A stretch of DNA of 48,208 nucleotides from Eubacterium ramulus. GTDB taxonomy: Bacteria; Bacillota; Clostridia; Lachnospirales; Lachnospiraceae. Under the pieces are notes generated by a model. It saw nothing but the letters and a program-made list of their open reading frames with translations, searched no databases and had not been told where the DNA came from. The DNA is taken from positions 1 through 48,208 of the forward strand of contig NZ_JRFU01000081.1 in NCBI RefSeq assembly GCF_003122485.1, in the 5' to 3' direction. This document shows positions 18,079-27,616 of this stretch, one piece after another. Position 1 is the first letter of the stretch; every line of letters begins with the position of its first letter. The position numbers were made by a program, and so were the translations under genes.

Positions 18079-18138
18079 CCCACTTGGGTAAATAAGAAGA
18101 AAAGGTTACAATTTTATTAAGTTTTGCCGGAAAGGTTG

Positions 18139-19632
18139 ATGAAAAATAAAAATGAGTTACAATATGAGATGATTAAGCCAAAAAGACAGGGTAAATTGAA
18201 ATTAGATACAAAGGAAGTAAGAATCGTGCAAAAGACAAAATTAAGACAGGAATTAAAAAGACAGAGAACAAGTCAGAAACGTTTCCGCAGAATTTTATAT
18301 CTGATTATTGCGGCTGCAATCGTGATCTACATTGCAGGAACCGTGTATTACAGCAAACATTTTTATTCAAAGGGAACAGCGTTCGGAATTGCTCTGCGCA
18401 ATGAAAGTGTGGCATCTGTCAAGGAAAAAATCGAAGAAAAAATGAATGCCTACACACTTACGGTATCCGCCAGAGATGGGGAGGAGACCATCAATGCATC
18501 GGATATCGGACTGAAATATGATGACAAAAAGGAACTGGATGATCTGTTTAAAAAAGAAAAACCATTTTTGTGGTTTTTGATGGCAGCGACTTCAGAGGAA
18601 GAAATTGATCTGGATATTTCCGTAGATGAGCAGAAATTGGATGATGAGATCCAGAAACTTTCCTGCATGCAGGATGAGAACATGACAGCTCCGACAGATG
18701 CACATCTGGAATATTCCGATGGGGAATTCAAGATCGTGGATGAGACACATGGAAATCAGCTGGATGTCAATAAGGCAGAGCAGGTGATCGAGACCGCTGT
18801 CAGTGAGGGAGCATCTGAGGTTTCATTGGATAACCAGGATTGTTATGTAAAACCGAGTGTATACAAGGATGATGAAAAATTAAAACAGGAATGCGATGAT
18901 GCAAATAAAATGCTTGTCGCAGAGATTACCTATGATTTTGGCGATCGGACAGAGGTGGTGGATAGCTCCGTAATCGCAGACTGGATTACATTTGGTGATG
19001 ATTATACCTTTGATTTGGATGAGGATAAAATTACGGAATATGTACATCAGCTTGGATTGAAATATGATACGTTTGGTTTGAGCAGACAGTTCAAAACACA
19101 TGATGGTCAGACAATCACACTGAAAGGCGGTGATTATGGCTGGTGTATCAATAAAAAGAAAACGGTTGCGCAGTTAAAGGAACTGGTTTTGCAGGGGGCA
19201 AAAGAGACGGTAGAGCCTGTATATCTGTATAGTGGTGTCTGCCGTGATACGAATGACCTTGGCAGTACTTATATTGAGGTAAGCATTGCGGCACAGACCA
19301 TGTGGCTGTACAAAGACGGGGAATGTATTGTATCCACACCGGTTGTAACCGGAAATGTATCAGCCGGACACAGCACACCGTCCGGCGGTGTATGGGCAAT
19401 TGATGCGCGTATGACAAACTATACTCTGAAGGGTCAGGATTATAATTCAGAAGTCTCTTTCTGGCTCCCGTTTAATGGAGATGTCGGAATCCATGATGCT
19501 TCATGGAGAAGTGAGTTTGGTGGAAGTATTTATAAGACACGTGGTTCTCATGGTTGTGTCAATACACCGTACAGTGCCATGAAAACCATTTATGAGAATG
19601 TCAAAATTGGTTATCCGGTTGTAGTTTATTAA
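18139..19632 (+). CDS. Membrane-anchored L,D-transpeptidase (YkuD domain)
   Basis: Cell-wall enzyme predicted to form 3-3 peptide cross-links or attach proteins to peptidoglycan outside the cell. A basic cytoplasmic N-terminus is followed by one membrane segment (about residues 52-70). A ~300-residue region resembling PG_binding_4 repeats comes next, then the C-terminal YkuD domain with H452 (GIHDASWR) and the SHGC motif with C473. The start is uncertain: the frame opens at a TTG (18124), and the ATG at 18139 has GGAAAGG very close upstream. The gene follows sigE by 60 nt. It could serve in sporulation or in vegetative growth. Confidence 0.88.
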   Translation: MKNKNELQYEMIKPKRQGKLKLDTKEVRIVQKTKLRQELKRQRTSQKRFRRILYLIIAAAIVIYIAGTVYYSKHFYSKGTAFGIALRNESVASVKEKIEEKMNAYTLTVSARDGEETINASDIGLKYDDKKELDDLFKKEKPFLWFLMAATSEEEIDLDISVDEQKLDDEIQKLSCMQDENMTAPTDAHLEYSDGEFKIVDETHGNQLDVNKAEQVIETAVSEGASEVSLDNQDCYVKPSVYKDDEKLKQECDDANKMLVAEITYDFGDRTEVVDSSVIADWITFGDDYTFDLDEDKITEYVHQLGLKYDTFGLSRQFKTHDGQTITLKGGDYGWCINKKKTVAQLKELVLQGAKETVEPVYLYSGVCRDTNDLGSTYIEVSIAAQTMWLYKDGECIVSTPVVTGNVSAGHSTPSGGVWAIDARMTNYTLKGQDYNSEVSFWLPFNGDVGIHDASWRSEFGGSIYKTRGSHGCVNTPYSAMKTIYENVKIGYPVVVY

Positions 19633-19749
19633 TTTCCATCAGATGTGGAAAACAAGTTTATGTCAGTGGAAGAGATTCATCTTCTACCTGATATGGGCTT
19701 CGGGCTTTGATGTATGATAAACAGAGGTTTTGGAATGTAAGGAGAACGT

Positions 19750-20544
19750 ATGAAAAAAGCAGAAAATCCGAAGAAAAAGAAAGGTGGAAAGCTGACACTG
19801 GTGATTATTGTGATCGCACTGGCAGTCATGGCATTTGCACTTTTCAAAATTGCTCAGATCTACAAGGACTATCAGGAATCCGAGCAGACATTTGAAAAAC
19901 TGGAAGAAACCTATGTGGTCAATCCGGATGGAAGCTCCGTGACAGAGGATGACTGGAATGATGATACCAGAATCCAGTTTGATGCGCTGAAAAAAGAAAA
20001 TCCGGATATTATGGCATGGCTGCGGTTTGACAATTTCGATGATGTACATATCAGCTATCCGGTATTGTATTCCGGGGATGATTCCAAATATCTGAGAAGC
20101 GATATTTACGGAAACTATCATATTGCGGGCTGTATTTTTCTGGAGGGACTGAATAATCCGGATTTTTCCGATTATCATTCCATTATTTACGGACATAATA
20201 TGAGAAATACCACGATGTTCGGTGACCTTAAGCGTTATAAAAACGATGAAGGATTTTATGAAAAAAATCAGTTTTTTAATGTTTATACCGCGGATAAAGT
20301 GTACCGGTATCAGATTTTCTCCTACTATGATGTGGATGAGGACAGTGATATCTATACTGTTGGTTACGGTGCAGATGACAGCTGGCAGGCAATGATCGAT
20401 AAGATGGTTGCTTCCTCTATGAAAGATACGGGGATTCATCCGACCAAGGAGGATAAAGTGGTGACGCTGTCTACCTGTAGTAAGGCTGGGGAGACCAAAC
20501 GTTTCGTGGTTCATGGAGTACTGGTCGATGTGAAAACACATTAA
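19750..20544 (+). CDS. srtB: Class B sortase
   Basis: Cysteine transpeptidase that anchors surface proteins to the cell wall. A basic N-terminus is followed by a membrane segment (about residues 14-33). The catalytic residues are H149 (IIYGHNMRNTTMFGDL), C243 in TLSTC and R251. The TLSTC motif and the FVVHG ending fit class B rather than class A or C. TAAGGAG before the ATG is a good ribosome binding site. No obvious sortase substrate (NPQTN/NPKTG-type ending) is encoded in the window, so its target is unknown. Confidence 0.92.
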   Translation: MKKAENPKKKKGGKLTLVIIVIALAVMAFALFKIAQIYKDYQESEQTFEKLEETYVVNPDGSSVTEDDWNDDTRIQFDALKKENPDIMAWLRFDNFDDVHISYPVLYSGDDSKYLRSDIYGNYHIAGCIFLEGLNNPDFSDYHSIIYGHNMRNTTMFGDLKRYKNDEGFYEKNQFFNVYTADKVYRYQIFSYYDVDEDSDIYTVGYGADDSWQAMIDKMVASSMKDTGIHPTKEDKVVTLSTCSKAGETKRFVVHGVLVDVKTH

Positions 20545-20564
20545 AAGTTTTTTGGGACTTTTAG

Positions 20565-20698
20565 GGTGGCTTAAAATTTACAATTTAATTTTTTGAAAGA
20601 ACTTCTGCAATTTGTTTCAGTCGCTAACAATCGCTCCTTGAAAAAAATTGCAGAAGTTCTTGTTTTATACAGAGCTTTTCGTAAATTTTTGCGCCACC
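20565..20698. terminator. Nested hairpin between srtB and sigG, core family A copy 1
   Basis: The inner perfect 16-bp stem (20597-20612 / 20646-20661) encloses the core CAGTCGCTAACAATCGCT shared with 39205-39268 and 39427-39493. Outer arms GGTGGC..AAAATTTAC (20565-20581) and GTAAATTTT..GCCACC (20681-20698) also pair. It lies between convergent genes and probably works as a two-way terminator. Confidence 0.75.
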
Positions 20699-20707
20699 AT
20701 AGAGCAT

Positions 20708-21490
20708 TTAGGTTGCCATGAGGTAATTTCGCATGGTTTTTAACGCGGATTTTTCGAGTCGGCTGACCTGTGCCTGAGAAATATGAATTTCTTCAGCAAC
20801 TTCCATCTGGGTTTTACCCTCAAAAAAGCGCAGATCTATAATATGCTTTTCGCGTTTATTCAAACGTTTCATTGCATCGCTGAGTGAGAGATTTTCCACC
20901 CAGCGATCTTCTTTGTTTTTCTTGTCGCTGATCTGATCCATGACGTAAAGTGGTTCACCGCCGTCTGTATAAACGGGATCATAGAGACTGACCGGTGTTT
21001 GGATGGCATCCAGTGCATAGGTGATGTCCTCTTTGGAAATATCAATTTCTTTGGAGATTTCATCCAGTGTGGGTTCCCGATTGTTTTTTTTGGTCATAAG
21101 CTCTCTGGCATGAATGGCTTTGTAGGCGGTATCGCGCAGGGAGCGGCTGACACGCAGGCTGTTGTTGTCTCTGAGATAGCGTCGGATTTCCCCGATGATC
21201 ATGGGAACGGCATAGGTGGAAAATTTTACCTCCATAGTAGGATCGAAATTGTCGATGGATTTGATCAGCCCGATGCAGCCAATTTGAAACAGATCATCCA
21301 CATTTTCGTTGGAGGCGGAAAAACGGCGGATCACACTTAAAACAAGGCGGAGATTACCGCGGATGTATTCTTCCCGAGCCTGTTGGTCACCCTGCCGGAT
21401 GCGGGTAAATAGTTCTTTTTTCTGGTTTTCATTCAAAACAGGGAGCGTGGATGTGTTGACACCACAGATTTCGACTTTGTATGCTGGCAT
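20708..21490 (-). CDS. sigG: RNA polymerase sporulation sigma factor sigma-G
   Basis: Late forespore sigma factor of the sigma-70 family. The N-terminal YKVEICGVNTSTLPVL segment is characteristic of SigG, followed by regions 2 (GNLRLVLSVIRRFSAS, DLFQIGCIGLIKSIDNFD), 3 and 4 (KTQMEVAEEIHISQAQVSRLE). GGAGGT lies before the start on this strand. At 260 residues it is a normal SigG. In B. subtilis sigG follows spoIIG; here it lies about 2.6 kb beyond sigE on the opposite strand, with two cell-surface genes between. Confidence 0.96.
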   Translation of the reverse strand: MPAYKVEICGVNTSTLPVLNENQKKELFTRIRQGDQQAREEYIRGNLRLVLSVIRRFSASNENVDDLFQIGCIGLIKSIDNFDPTMEVKFSTYAVPMIIGEIRRYLRDNNSLRVSRSLRDTAYKAIHARELMTKKNNREPTLDEISKEIDISKEDITYALDAIQTPVSLYDPVYTDGGEPLYVMDQISDKKNKEDRWVENLSLSDAMKRLNKREKHIIDLRFFEGKTQMEVAEEIHISQAQVSRLEKSALKTMRNYLMAT

Positions 21491-21752
21491 GTATGGGTTA
21501 CCTCCGGAATTGTTTGATGCAAATTCAAGAATGCCCTTGGCATTTTACATCTGATGTATTAACAGCTTGCACCAAAACAGAAAAATTATTCCGAAGATGG
21601 AAAAACAAAGAATGGTAAAATTGGGAAAAAGAATACAGTTGTTTTTTGTGAGAATGCTAATGGGTACAAAAGTGATTTGCAACGGTTGTTTGGGATGGAA
21701 TGTGATCTTAGTTACAAAATGCGGTTCAGGTTTAAAAATGTGGCTCAGGTCG
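21491..21752. other. Divergent intergenic region, sigG / argS
   Basis: About 330 nt lie between the divergent starts of sigG and argS. Apart from the argS promoter (21753-21781), I see no T-box, riboswitch or convincing hairpin. The short reading frames here lack ribosome binding sites and recognisable content. A sigma-F-type promoter for sigG is expected but I could not identify one with confidence. Confidence 0.4.
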
Positions 21753-21781
21753 TTGCACAACATTAAAAATGATGTTAGAAT
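21753..21781 (+). promoter_or_regulatory. argS promoter
   Basis: TTGCAC (21753-21758), 17-nt spacer, TAGAAT (21776-21781), about 43 nt before the argS start. Confidence 0.7.
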
Positions 21782-21824
21782 AAAAACAATTGTCAATTAG
21801 AAAGATTGAAACCGGGAGGTACAC

Positions 21825-23591
21825 ATGAAAAAATTATTAGATAATATTACCGCTGAGGTAACAAAAGCTTTTGTGGAAGCCGGATACGAAGAAAAATTCG
21901 GCAAAGTTACATTGTCTAACAGACCGGATCTGTGTGAGTTCCAGTGTAACGGAGCCATGGCTGCTGCAAAACAGTATAAAAAAGCACCGTTTATGATCGC
22001 AGATGACGTGGCAGCACGTCTGCAGGATGTGGAGATGTTTGCATCGGTAGAGTCTGTAAAACCGGGATTCCTGAACCTGAAATTATCGGAGGAATATCTG
22101 GCAGAGTATCTGCGTGAAATGCAGGCAGATGAGCGTTACGGCTGCGAGAAGACAGCAGAGCCGAAGACCATCATCGTGGATTACGGTGGAGCAAATGTAG
22201 CAAAACCGCTGCATGTCGGACATCTTCGTTCCGCAGTTATCGGTGAAAGCGTAAAACGTATGAGCCGTTACATCGGTCACAATGTCATCGGTGATGTTCA
22301 CCTTGGTGACTGGGGACTTCAGATGGGACTCATCATTACAGAGCTTCATGAGCGTAAACCGGAGCTGGTTTATTTTGACGAGGCATACGAAGGAGAATAT
22401 CCGGAGGAAGCACCGTTTACCATCTCTGAGTTAGAGGAGATTTATCCGACTGCAAGTGGAAAATCAAAAGAAGATGCAGCTTACAAAGAAGCAGCAATGC
22501 AGGCTACTTTTGAACTTCAGAAAGGCAGAAGAGGTTACATCGCACTGTGGAAACACATTCTGTCTGTATCCATCGCGGATCTGAAGAAAAACTATGACAG
22601 CTTAAACGTTTCTTTCGACCTCTGGAAAGGCGAGTCCGATGCAGATCCATACATCGCACCAATGGCTGAACAGATGAAGAAAGATGGTTTTGCATATATG
22701 AGCGAGGGCGCACTGGTTGTTGATGTCAGCGAGGAGACCGATGCAAAAGAGATCCCGCCATGTATGATCTTAAAATCAGACGGAGCATCTCTGTATACAA
22801 CCACAGACCTTGCAACTATCGTATGGCGTATGAAAGATTATCATCCGGATCAGATGGTATATCTGGCAGACAAACGTCAGGAGCTTCATTTTGTACAGGT
22901 ATTCCGCTGTGCAAAGAAAACAGGTCTGGTAGATGACAACACAGAACTGAAATTTATCGGCTTTGGTACCATGAATGGCAAAGACGGCAAACCGTTTAAA
23001 ACCCGTGAGGGTGGCGTTATGCGTCTGGAAAAACTGGTTGGGGACATCCAGAATGAGATGTATCAGAAAATTGCCGAGAACAACACCATGGAAAAAGAAG
23101 AAGCAGAAAAGACTGCAAAACAGGTTGCATTATCTGCTATCAAATACGGAGATCTGTCCAATCAGGCTTCCAAAGATTATATCTTTGATATTGACCGATT
23201 TATCTCCTTCGAGGGAAATACAGGTCCATATATCCTGTATACCATCGTGCGTATCAAATCTATTTTGAAAAAATACGCAGAGAGCGGAAAATCAGCAGCA
23301 GATTACACCATTCAGGCAGCACATTCTGCAAGCGAGAAGAACCTGATGCTGGAGCTGGCACGTTTTAATGAAGTAATGACAAATGCAGCAGAGGAACTTG
23401 CACCGCACAAGATCTGTGCATATATTTACGGACTGGCAAATGCGTTGAACCATTTCTATCATGAGACAAAAATTATGGTAGAAGAAGATGTGGCTGTACA
23501 GGCTGGTTATATCCGTCTGTTAGAGTTGACAAGAGACGTTCTTGAGACATGTATCGATGTTCTTGGATTCGATGCACCGGAGAAGATGTAA
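21825..23591 (+). CDS. argS: Arginyl-tRNA synthetase
   Basis: Class I aminoacyl-tRNA synthetase charging tRNA-Arg in the cytoplasm. The ATP-binding HIGH motif appears as HVGH at 130-133 within GGANVAKPLHVGHLRSA. The KMSKS loop is replaced by the GTMNGKDGKPFKTREGG segment, as is common in bacterial ArgRS. The N-terminal Add-1 domain and the C-terminal anticodon-binding DALR domain are complete, giving 588 residues. GGGAGGT gives a strong start. The gene has its own promoter and terminator. Confidence 0.97.
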   Translation: MKKLLDNITAEVTKAFVEAGYEEKFGKVTLSNRPDLCEFQCNGAMAAAKQYKKAPFMIADDVAARLQDVEMFASVESVKPGFLNLKLSEEYLAEYLREMQADERYGCEKTAEPKTIIVDYGGANVAKPLHVGHLRSAVIGESVKRMSRYIGHNVIGDVHLGDWGLQMGLIITELHERKPELVYFDEAYEGEYPEEAPFTISELEEIYPTASGKSKEDAAYKEAAMQATFELQKGRRGYIALWKHILSVSIADLKKNYDSLNVSFDLWKGESDADPYIAPMAEQMKKDGFAYMSEGALVVDVSEETDAKEIPPCMILKSDGASLYTTTDLATIVWRMKDYHPDQMVYLADKRQELHFVQVFRCAKKTGLVDDNTELKFIGFGTMNGKDGKPFKTREGGVMRLEKLVGDIQNEMYQKIAENNTMEKEEAEKTAKQVALSAIKYGDLSNQASKDYIFDIDRFISFEGNTGPYILYTIVRIKSILKKYAESGKSAADYTIQAAHSASEKNLMLELARFNEVMTNAAEELAPHKICAYIYGLANALNHFYHETKIMVEEDVAVQAGYIRLLELTRDVLETCIDVLGFDAPEKM

Positions 23592-23630
23592 GATAACAAT
23601 TTATAGGAAAAAACGATAGTTTTAAATGAA

Positions 23631-23677
23631 AAAAGTTTTACACAATGCTTTATAAAAAGATGTGTAAAACTTTTTTA
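23631..23677 (+). terminator. Terminator after argS
   Basis: 15-bp stem (23631-23645 / 23662-23676), AAAAAGTTTTACACA paired with its complement, with T-rich 3' side. Confidence 0.85.
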
Positions 23678-23761
23678 TGCATATAATACAGAAACAACCG
23701 CACAGAATATAGAATTTCTTAAATGGGTAGAATTTTTTAGAAATTAGTATAGATGATTAAG

Positions 23762-23813
23762 AAACGGTGCCGCACAAGTATGTTGGATAAATTATACTCG
23801 TGTGGCACCGTTT
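23762..23813. other. Long 20-bp hairpin in the argS-LUD gap
   Basis: Arms 23762-23781 and 23794-23813 pair over 20 positions with one wobble and one mismatch around a 12-nt loop. There is no T tail on either side. It stands in the ~390-nt gap between argS and the LUD gene, which otherwise holds only two terminators. Could be an RNA element or a remnant repeat. Confidence 0.6.
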
Positions 23814-23883
23814 GGCTTGAGTTATATGCCATCAAATACAGGTTGAAAATATGAGACGCTGATAATAAAAGAGTATGACCAAA

Positions 23884-23926
23884 CAAAAGACGATCAACAG
23901 AAGAAAGTTGATCGCCTTTTGTTTTT
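23884..23926. terminator. Two-way terminator between argS and the LUD gene
   Basis: 15-bp stem (23884-23898 / 23907-23921) containing GATCAAC/GTTGATC, with T residues on the right. It can end transcription of the LUD gene coming from the other strand. Confidence 0.75.
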
Positions 23927-23982
23927 TATAAAATTGTGTAATGTGATTTCGAATTGTCTAATGTGAAATAATGAAACATTCA

Positions 23983-24621
23983 CTAATAGCCTAGTTCTTC
24001 ACCAACGAGAATCAGTTTAATACGTCCTTTGATAGCACTTCTTCTTGTAATAACAGTATGGCTGCAGATGCATCCTTCTGAAAAACAGTCATGGCAGCTT
24101 CCGGTCAGCGCACATGGTGTGTTGCGGTCCAGACGGATGGCATTTGGCGGAGAAGCGATATTTTTTACTCTGGATTCAGCTTCTTCCAATGTGGCAGCAA
24201 CTTTATTCATGCCGGCAATGATGATTACATTTTCTGGTCCATAGATTAAAGCGGCTACACGGTTTCCGGTACCGTCAGTATTAACTAACTGACCGTCTAA
24301 TGTGATAGCATTTGTACTCATGAAATAATAGTCACAGGACAGAGCCTTGTGGTAAATCTCTTTAATCTCCTCCGGGGAACAGGCTTTGGAACGATCCAGT
24401 AATGTGATATCGTCTCTTTTTTGCAGAGCGTCCATCAGACCACATTCGTTCATGGTCATGGAACCGCCGAAAGATACGCTGGAACCTGGTGTTACATAGG
24501 AAAGAGCTTTTTTTACGGCTTCTTCGCTTGTTTCGCAGTAACATCCTTCGTAGCCGCGGCGTTCAATGTTTTTCAGAATCGTTTCTGCGGCAACTTTATA
24601 ATATTTCTGTTTTGGTGTCAT
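23983..24621 (-). CDS. LUD-domain (DUF162) protein
   Basis: Single-domain protein of the LutC/YkgG-type LUD family, 212 residues. Conserved segments are SFGGSMTMNECGLMDAL near residue 50, STNAITLDGQLVNTDGTGNR near 101-120, and a Cys-rich C-terminal part (ALTGSCHDCFSEGCICSH). In lactate-utilisation operons LUD proteins accompany iron-sulfur subunits, but single LUD proteins like this occur alone in many clostridia and have no fixed role. GGAGGT is present upstream on this strand. No lutA/lutB gene is nearby, so lactate oxidation cannot be inferred. Confidence 0.85.
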   Translation of the reverse strand: MTPKQKYYKVAAETILKNIERRGYEGCYCETSEEAVKKALSYVTPGSSVSFGGSMTMNECGLMDALQKRDDITLLDRSKACSPEEIKEIYHKALSCDYYFMSTNAITLDGQLVNTDGTGNRVAALIYGPENVIIIAGMNKVAATLEEAESRVKNIASPPNAIRLDRNTPCALTGSCHDCFSEGCICSHTVITRRSAIKGRIKLILVGEELGY

Positions 24622-24812
24622 AAAATAACCTCCTTGCTGAAATACTGTGTTAATCTACAGTGCAAAAAAGGAGAACACTGCAGAATTTTTACAGTATTAC
24701 AATATGTATAAAAATATAGTGAACCAATCAGGAAAGAAAGTCAAGAGATGTGAGAATTGTTAGAAGAGCCAAACTTTTTGCGAAAAAGTCGGGGAATGAG
24801 AGTACTAGTGGT

Positions 24813-24842
24813 TTGACTTTTTTTGCATGGGTGTAGTATATT
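24813..24842 (+). promoter_or_regulatory. Promoter of the ABC exporter gene
   Basis: TTGACT (24813-24818), 18-nt spacer, TATATT (24837-24842), about 33 nt before the start. Confidence 0.7.
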
Positions 24843-24874
24843 AGACTACAGTTTAAATGATAAGGGGAAAACGA

Positions 24875-26614
24875 ATGAGGAAAAATTTAAAGAAATTGTT
24901 CTCATATTATAAGCCATATATGGGAATTTTTATTGCAGATATGTTTTTTGCATTTGGCGCAGCGGCGGTATCGCTGGTGATTCCGTTAGTGGTGCGTTAT
25001 ATCACATCTGAGGTTGTTCATTGGGAAAGCAGTCAGGCGCTGCACACGATTTTACGACTGGGCGTGATCATGCTGGTACTGATCGCTGTTCAGTGTTACT
25101 GCAACTATTTTATATCGAATTACGGACATGTTATGGGCGCAAAGATCGAGTACGACATGCGTGCAGAGATTTTTTCACACTATCAGAAACTGTCCTTCCG
25201 TTTCTACGATGATCAGAAAGTCGGTCAGTTAATGTCCCGTATTACATCGGATCTGTTTGATATTACGGAGCTATTGCATCACGGACCGGAAAATATCGTG
25301 ATTTCGCTGATTCGCATTATCGGTGCTTTCATTATTATGGTAAATATCAGTCCACGGCTGACAGTGGCAGCATTTGCACTGGTGCCGTTTATGCTGGTGT
25401 ACGCTTATGTGTTCAACAAAAAAATGAAGCGCGCTTTCCGTATGAACCGTGTGAAAATTGCAGATATTAACAGTCAGATTGAGGATAATCTGTCTGGAAT
25501 CCGTGTGGTAAAATCCTTTGCCAATGAGGAAATTGAAAATAAAAAGTTCAAAAAGGGCAATGACGGATTTCTGGATGCAAAGAAAAACAGTTATCGGTAT
25601 ATGGGCGGTTACAATGCCGGCTTGACTGCGTTTACAACAGCAATTACCGTTGTTGTCATGTTGTCTGGCGGTGTGATGATTGCCCGTGGAAAAGGAAATA
25701 TCACGGATCTGATCACATTTTTGCTGTATATTAATGTATTCACTGAGCCGATAAAAACGCTGATTGATTTTACGGAACAATTCCAGAATGGTTATTCCGG
25801 ATTTGAGCGTTTTATGGAGATGATCTCTGTGGTGCCTGATATCAAAGATGCGCCGGATGCGCAGCCGATGCAGGAAGTGAAAGGTGAGATCAGTTTTGAA
25901 AATGTGTCCTTTCATTATGCAGACAGTGATCAGATGGTGCTGAACCATGTAAATCTGGAAGTTCCGGCGGGAGAGTATGTGGCGTTGGTTGGAAGCTCCG
26001 GTGCAGGAAAAAGTACGCTGTGCAGTCTGATTCCGCGATTTTATGATGTGACAGGCGGTACGATCCGGGTGGATGGTCAGGATATCCGCAAGATCAAATT
26101 GTCGGATCTGCGCAACCATATCGGAATCGTGCAGCAGGACGTGTATTTATTTGCGGGGACGATTCTGGAAAATATTCGCTATGGAAAACCGGATGCCAGC
26201 AGGGAAGAGGTTATCAAAGCGGCAAAAGAAGCCAATGCCCATGAATTTATCATGAGTTTCCCGGATGGATATGATACGGATATCGGACAGCGAGGAGTGA
26301 AATTGTCCGGTGGTCAGAAACAGCGTCTGTCTATTGCCCGTGTGTTCCTGAAAAATCCGCCGATCCTGATTTTTGACGAAGCGACATCTGCATTGGATAA
26401 TGAAAGTGAAAAAGTTGTGCAGGAATCATTGGAAATCCTTGCCAAAGGACGTACTACTTTCGTAATTGCACATCGTCTGTCTACCATCCGTAATGCAGAA
26501 CGTATTCTGGTGCTGACGGAAAACGGCATTGAAGAGAGCGGTACTCATGAAGAACTTGTGGCAAAAGGCGGTATTTATCAGAAACTGTGCGAGATGGCAA
26601 ATCTTGCACAATAA
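24875..26614 (+). CDS. ABC exporter, fused membrane and ATPase domains
   Basis: Half-transporter of the MsbA/LmrA type that would act as a homodimer. Six membrane segments (about residues 10-300) with an ABC_membrane domain are followed by an ATPase with Walker A (GSSGAGKSTLCSL), the signature LSGGQKQR, Walker B ILIFDEATSALD and the H-loop AHRLS. The frame opens at 24857, but AAGGGGA lies between that codon and the ATG at 24875, so the latter is chosen (579 residues). The substrate cannot be told from sequence; lipids, peptides or drugs are typical. The next gene follows after 27 nt. Confidence 0.9.
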   Translation: MRKNLKKLFSYYKPYMGIFIADMFFAFGAAAVSLVIPLVVRYITSEVVHWESSQALHTILRLGVIMLVLIAVQCYCNYFISNYGHVMGAKIEYDMRAEIFSHYQKLSFRFYDDQKVGQLMSRITSDLFDITELLHHGPENIVISLIRIIGAFIIMVNISPRLTVAAFALVPFMLVYAYVFNKKMKRAFRMNRVKIADINSQIEDNLSGIRVVKSFANEEIENKKFKKGNDGFLDAKKNSYRYMGGYNAGLTAFTTAITVVVMLSGGVMIARGKGNITDLITFLLYINVFTEPIKTLIDFTEQFQNGYSGFERFMEMISVVPDIKDAPDAQPMQEVKGEISFENVSFHYADSDQMVLNHVNLEVPAGEYVALVGSSGAGKSTLCSLIPRFYDVTGGTIRVDGQDIRKIKLSDLRNHIGIVQQDVYLFAGTILENIRYGKPDASREEVIKAAKEANAHEFIMSFPDGYDTDIGQRGVKLSGGQKQRLSIARVFLKNPPILIFDEATSALDNESEKVVQESLEILAKGRTTFVIAHRLSTIRNAERILVLTENGIEESGTHEELVAKGGIYQKLCEMANLAQ

Positions 26615-26641
26615 AGTCTGGAAAGGAAAAAATTATTATAT

Positions 26642-27553
26642 ATGAGCAGACTGGAAGTAAAAAAAGTACAACTGTCCGATAAGACATGGATGGACGCCTA
26701 TCTGGATGAAAAACAGGACAAAGGCTGTGACATGTGTTTTGCAAACATCTATCTCTGGGGCAGAAAATATAAAACCGGTTACGCGATGGTCAACGATTGT
26801 CTGATTTTTGCGGATCTGACGGATTTTAACAGCGTATCCATGCCGCTTGGCGAACCGGAAAAAGTAAAACAGGCGATTCTGACGCTGGAGGAGTATTTTG
26901 CAGAGGATGGCAAACCTTTTGCGCTGCATCTGACGACACCAAAGAATGTGGAGCAGTTAGAAGAATGGTTTCCGGGAAAATATCAGGTGGAGTATGAGCG
27001 CGACCTGGCGGATTATGTATATGAGAGGGAAAAACTTGTGGCATTATCCGGCAAGAAATATCACGGCAAAAAGAACCATGTGAATAAATTTAAAAATCTG
27101 TATCCGAACTGGGTGTATGAGCCGATCACTGATGAAAATGTGGAAGACTGTTTTCAGATGGGACTGGAATGGCGCAGAATCAACGACTGTGAAGAGGATG
27201 AAGAAAAACTGGACGAACTGTGTGTGACGTTCAATGCGTTGCGTCTGATGAAAGAACTTCATCTGACCGGTGGTTTGCTGCGGTTGGAGCCGGATGGCGA
27301 TGTGGTAGCTTTTGCCATTGGCGAAGAATTAAATAAAGATATGTATGTGGTGCATATCGAAAAGGCTTTTGCGGATGTGCCGGGGGCTTATCCGATGATC
27401 AACCAGCAGTTCGCAGAGCATGCGGCAGAGGGGTATCAGTATGTCAACCGTGAGGATGACAGCGGTGTAGAAGGGCTGCGCCGGGCAAAAGAGTCCTATC
27501 ACCCTGCGTTTATGGGATTGAAGGGATATGTGACACACCTTGACAATTCCTGA
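26642..27553 (+). CDS. DUF2156 domain protein
   Basis: Soluble 303-residue protein of the DUF2156 group, related to the catalytic domain of phosphatidylglycerol lysyltransferase (MprF) and to GNAT-fold aminoacyl transferases. Recognisable segments are MCFANIYLWGRKYKTGY (about 31-48), SGKKYHGKKNHVNKFKNLYP (about 137-156) and YQYVNREDDSGVEGLRRAK near the C-terminus. There is no membrane flippase domain, so lipid lysylation is not implied. It is close behind the ABC exporter and may be cotranscribed. Substrate unknown. Confidence 0.85.
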   Translation: MSRLEVKKVQLSDKTWMDAYLDEKQDKGCDMCFANIYLWGRKYKTGYAMVNDCLIFADLTDFNSVSMPLGEPEKVKQAILTLEEYFAEDGKPFALHLTTPKNVEQLEEWFPGKYQVEYERDLADYVYEREKLVALSGKKYHGKKNHVNKFKNLYPNWVYEPITDENVEDCFQMGLEWRRINDCEEDEEKLDELCVTFNALRLMKELHLTGGLLRLEPDGDVVAFAIGEELNKDMYVVHIEKAFADVPGAYPMINQQFAEHAAEGYQYVNREDDSGVEGLRRAKESYHPAFMGLKGYVTHLDNS

Positions 27554-27616
27554 TTTCAGACTTAAAATAATCTGTCAAAGGGTGGAAATTTAAAAGCTAA
27601 GAAAGGATGATATAAA

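Noticed and set aside
19684-20541. Long minus-strand open frame (285 codons) over the sortase gene
   Set aside because: It lies exactly opposite the sortase gene, has unnatural composition and no start signal; a shadow of the sortase frame.
21567-21800. Open frame of 77 codons ahead of argS
   Set aside because: It has no ribosome binding site, runs through the argS promoter and resembles no protein I know.
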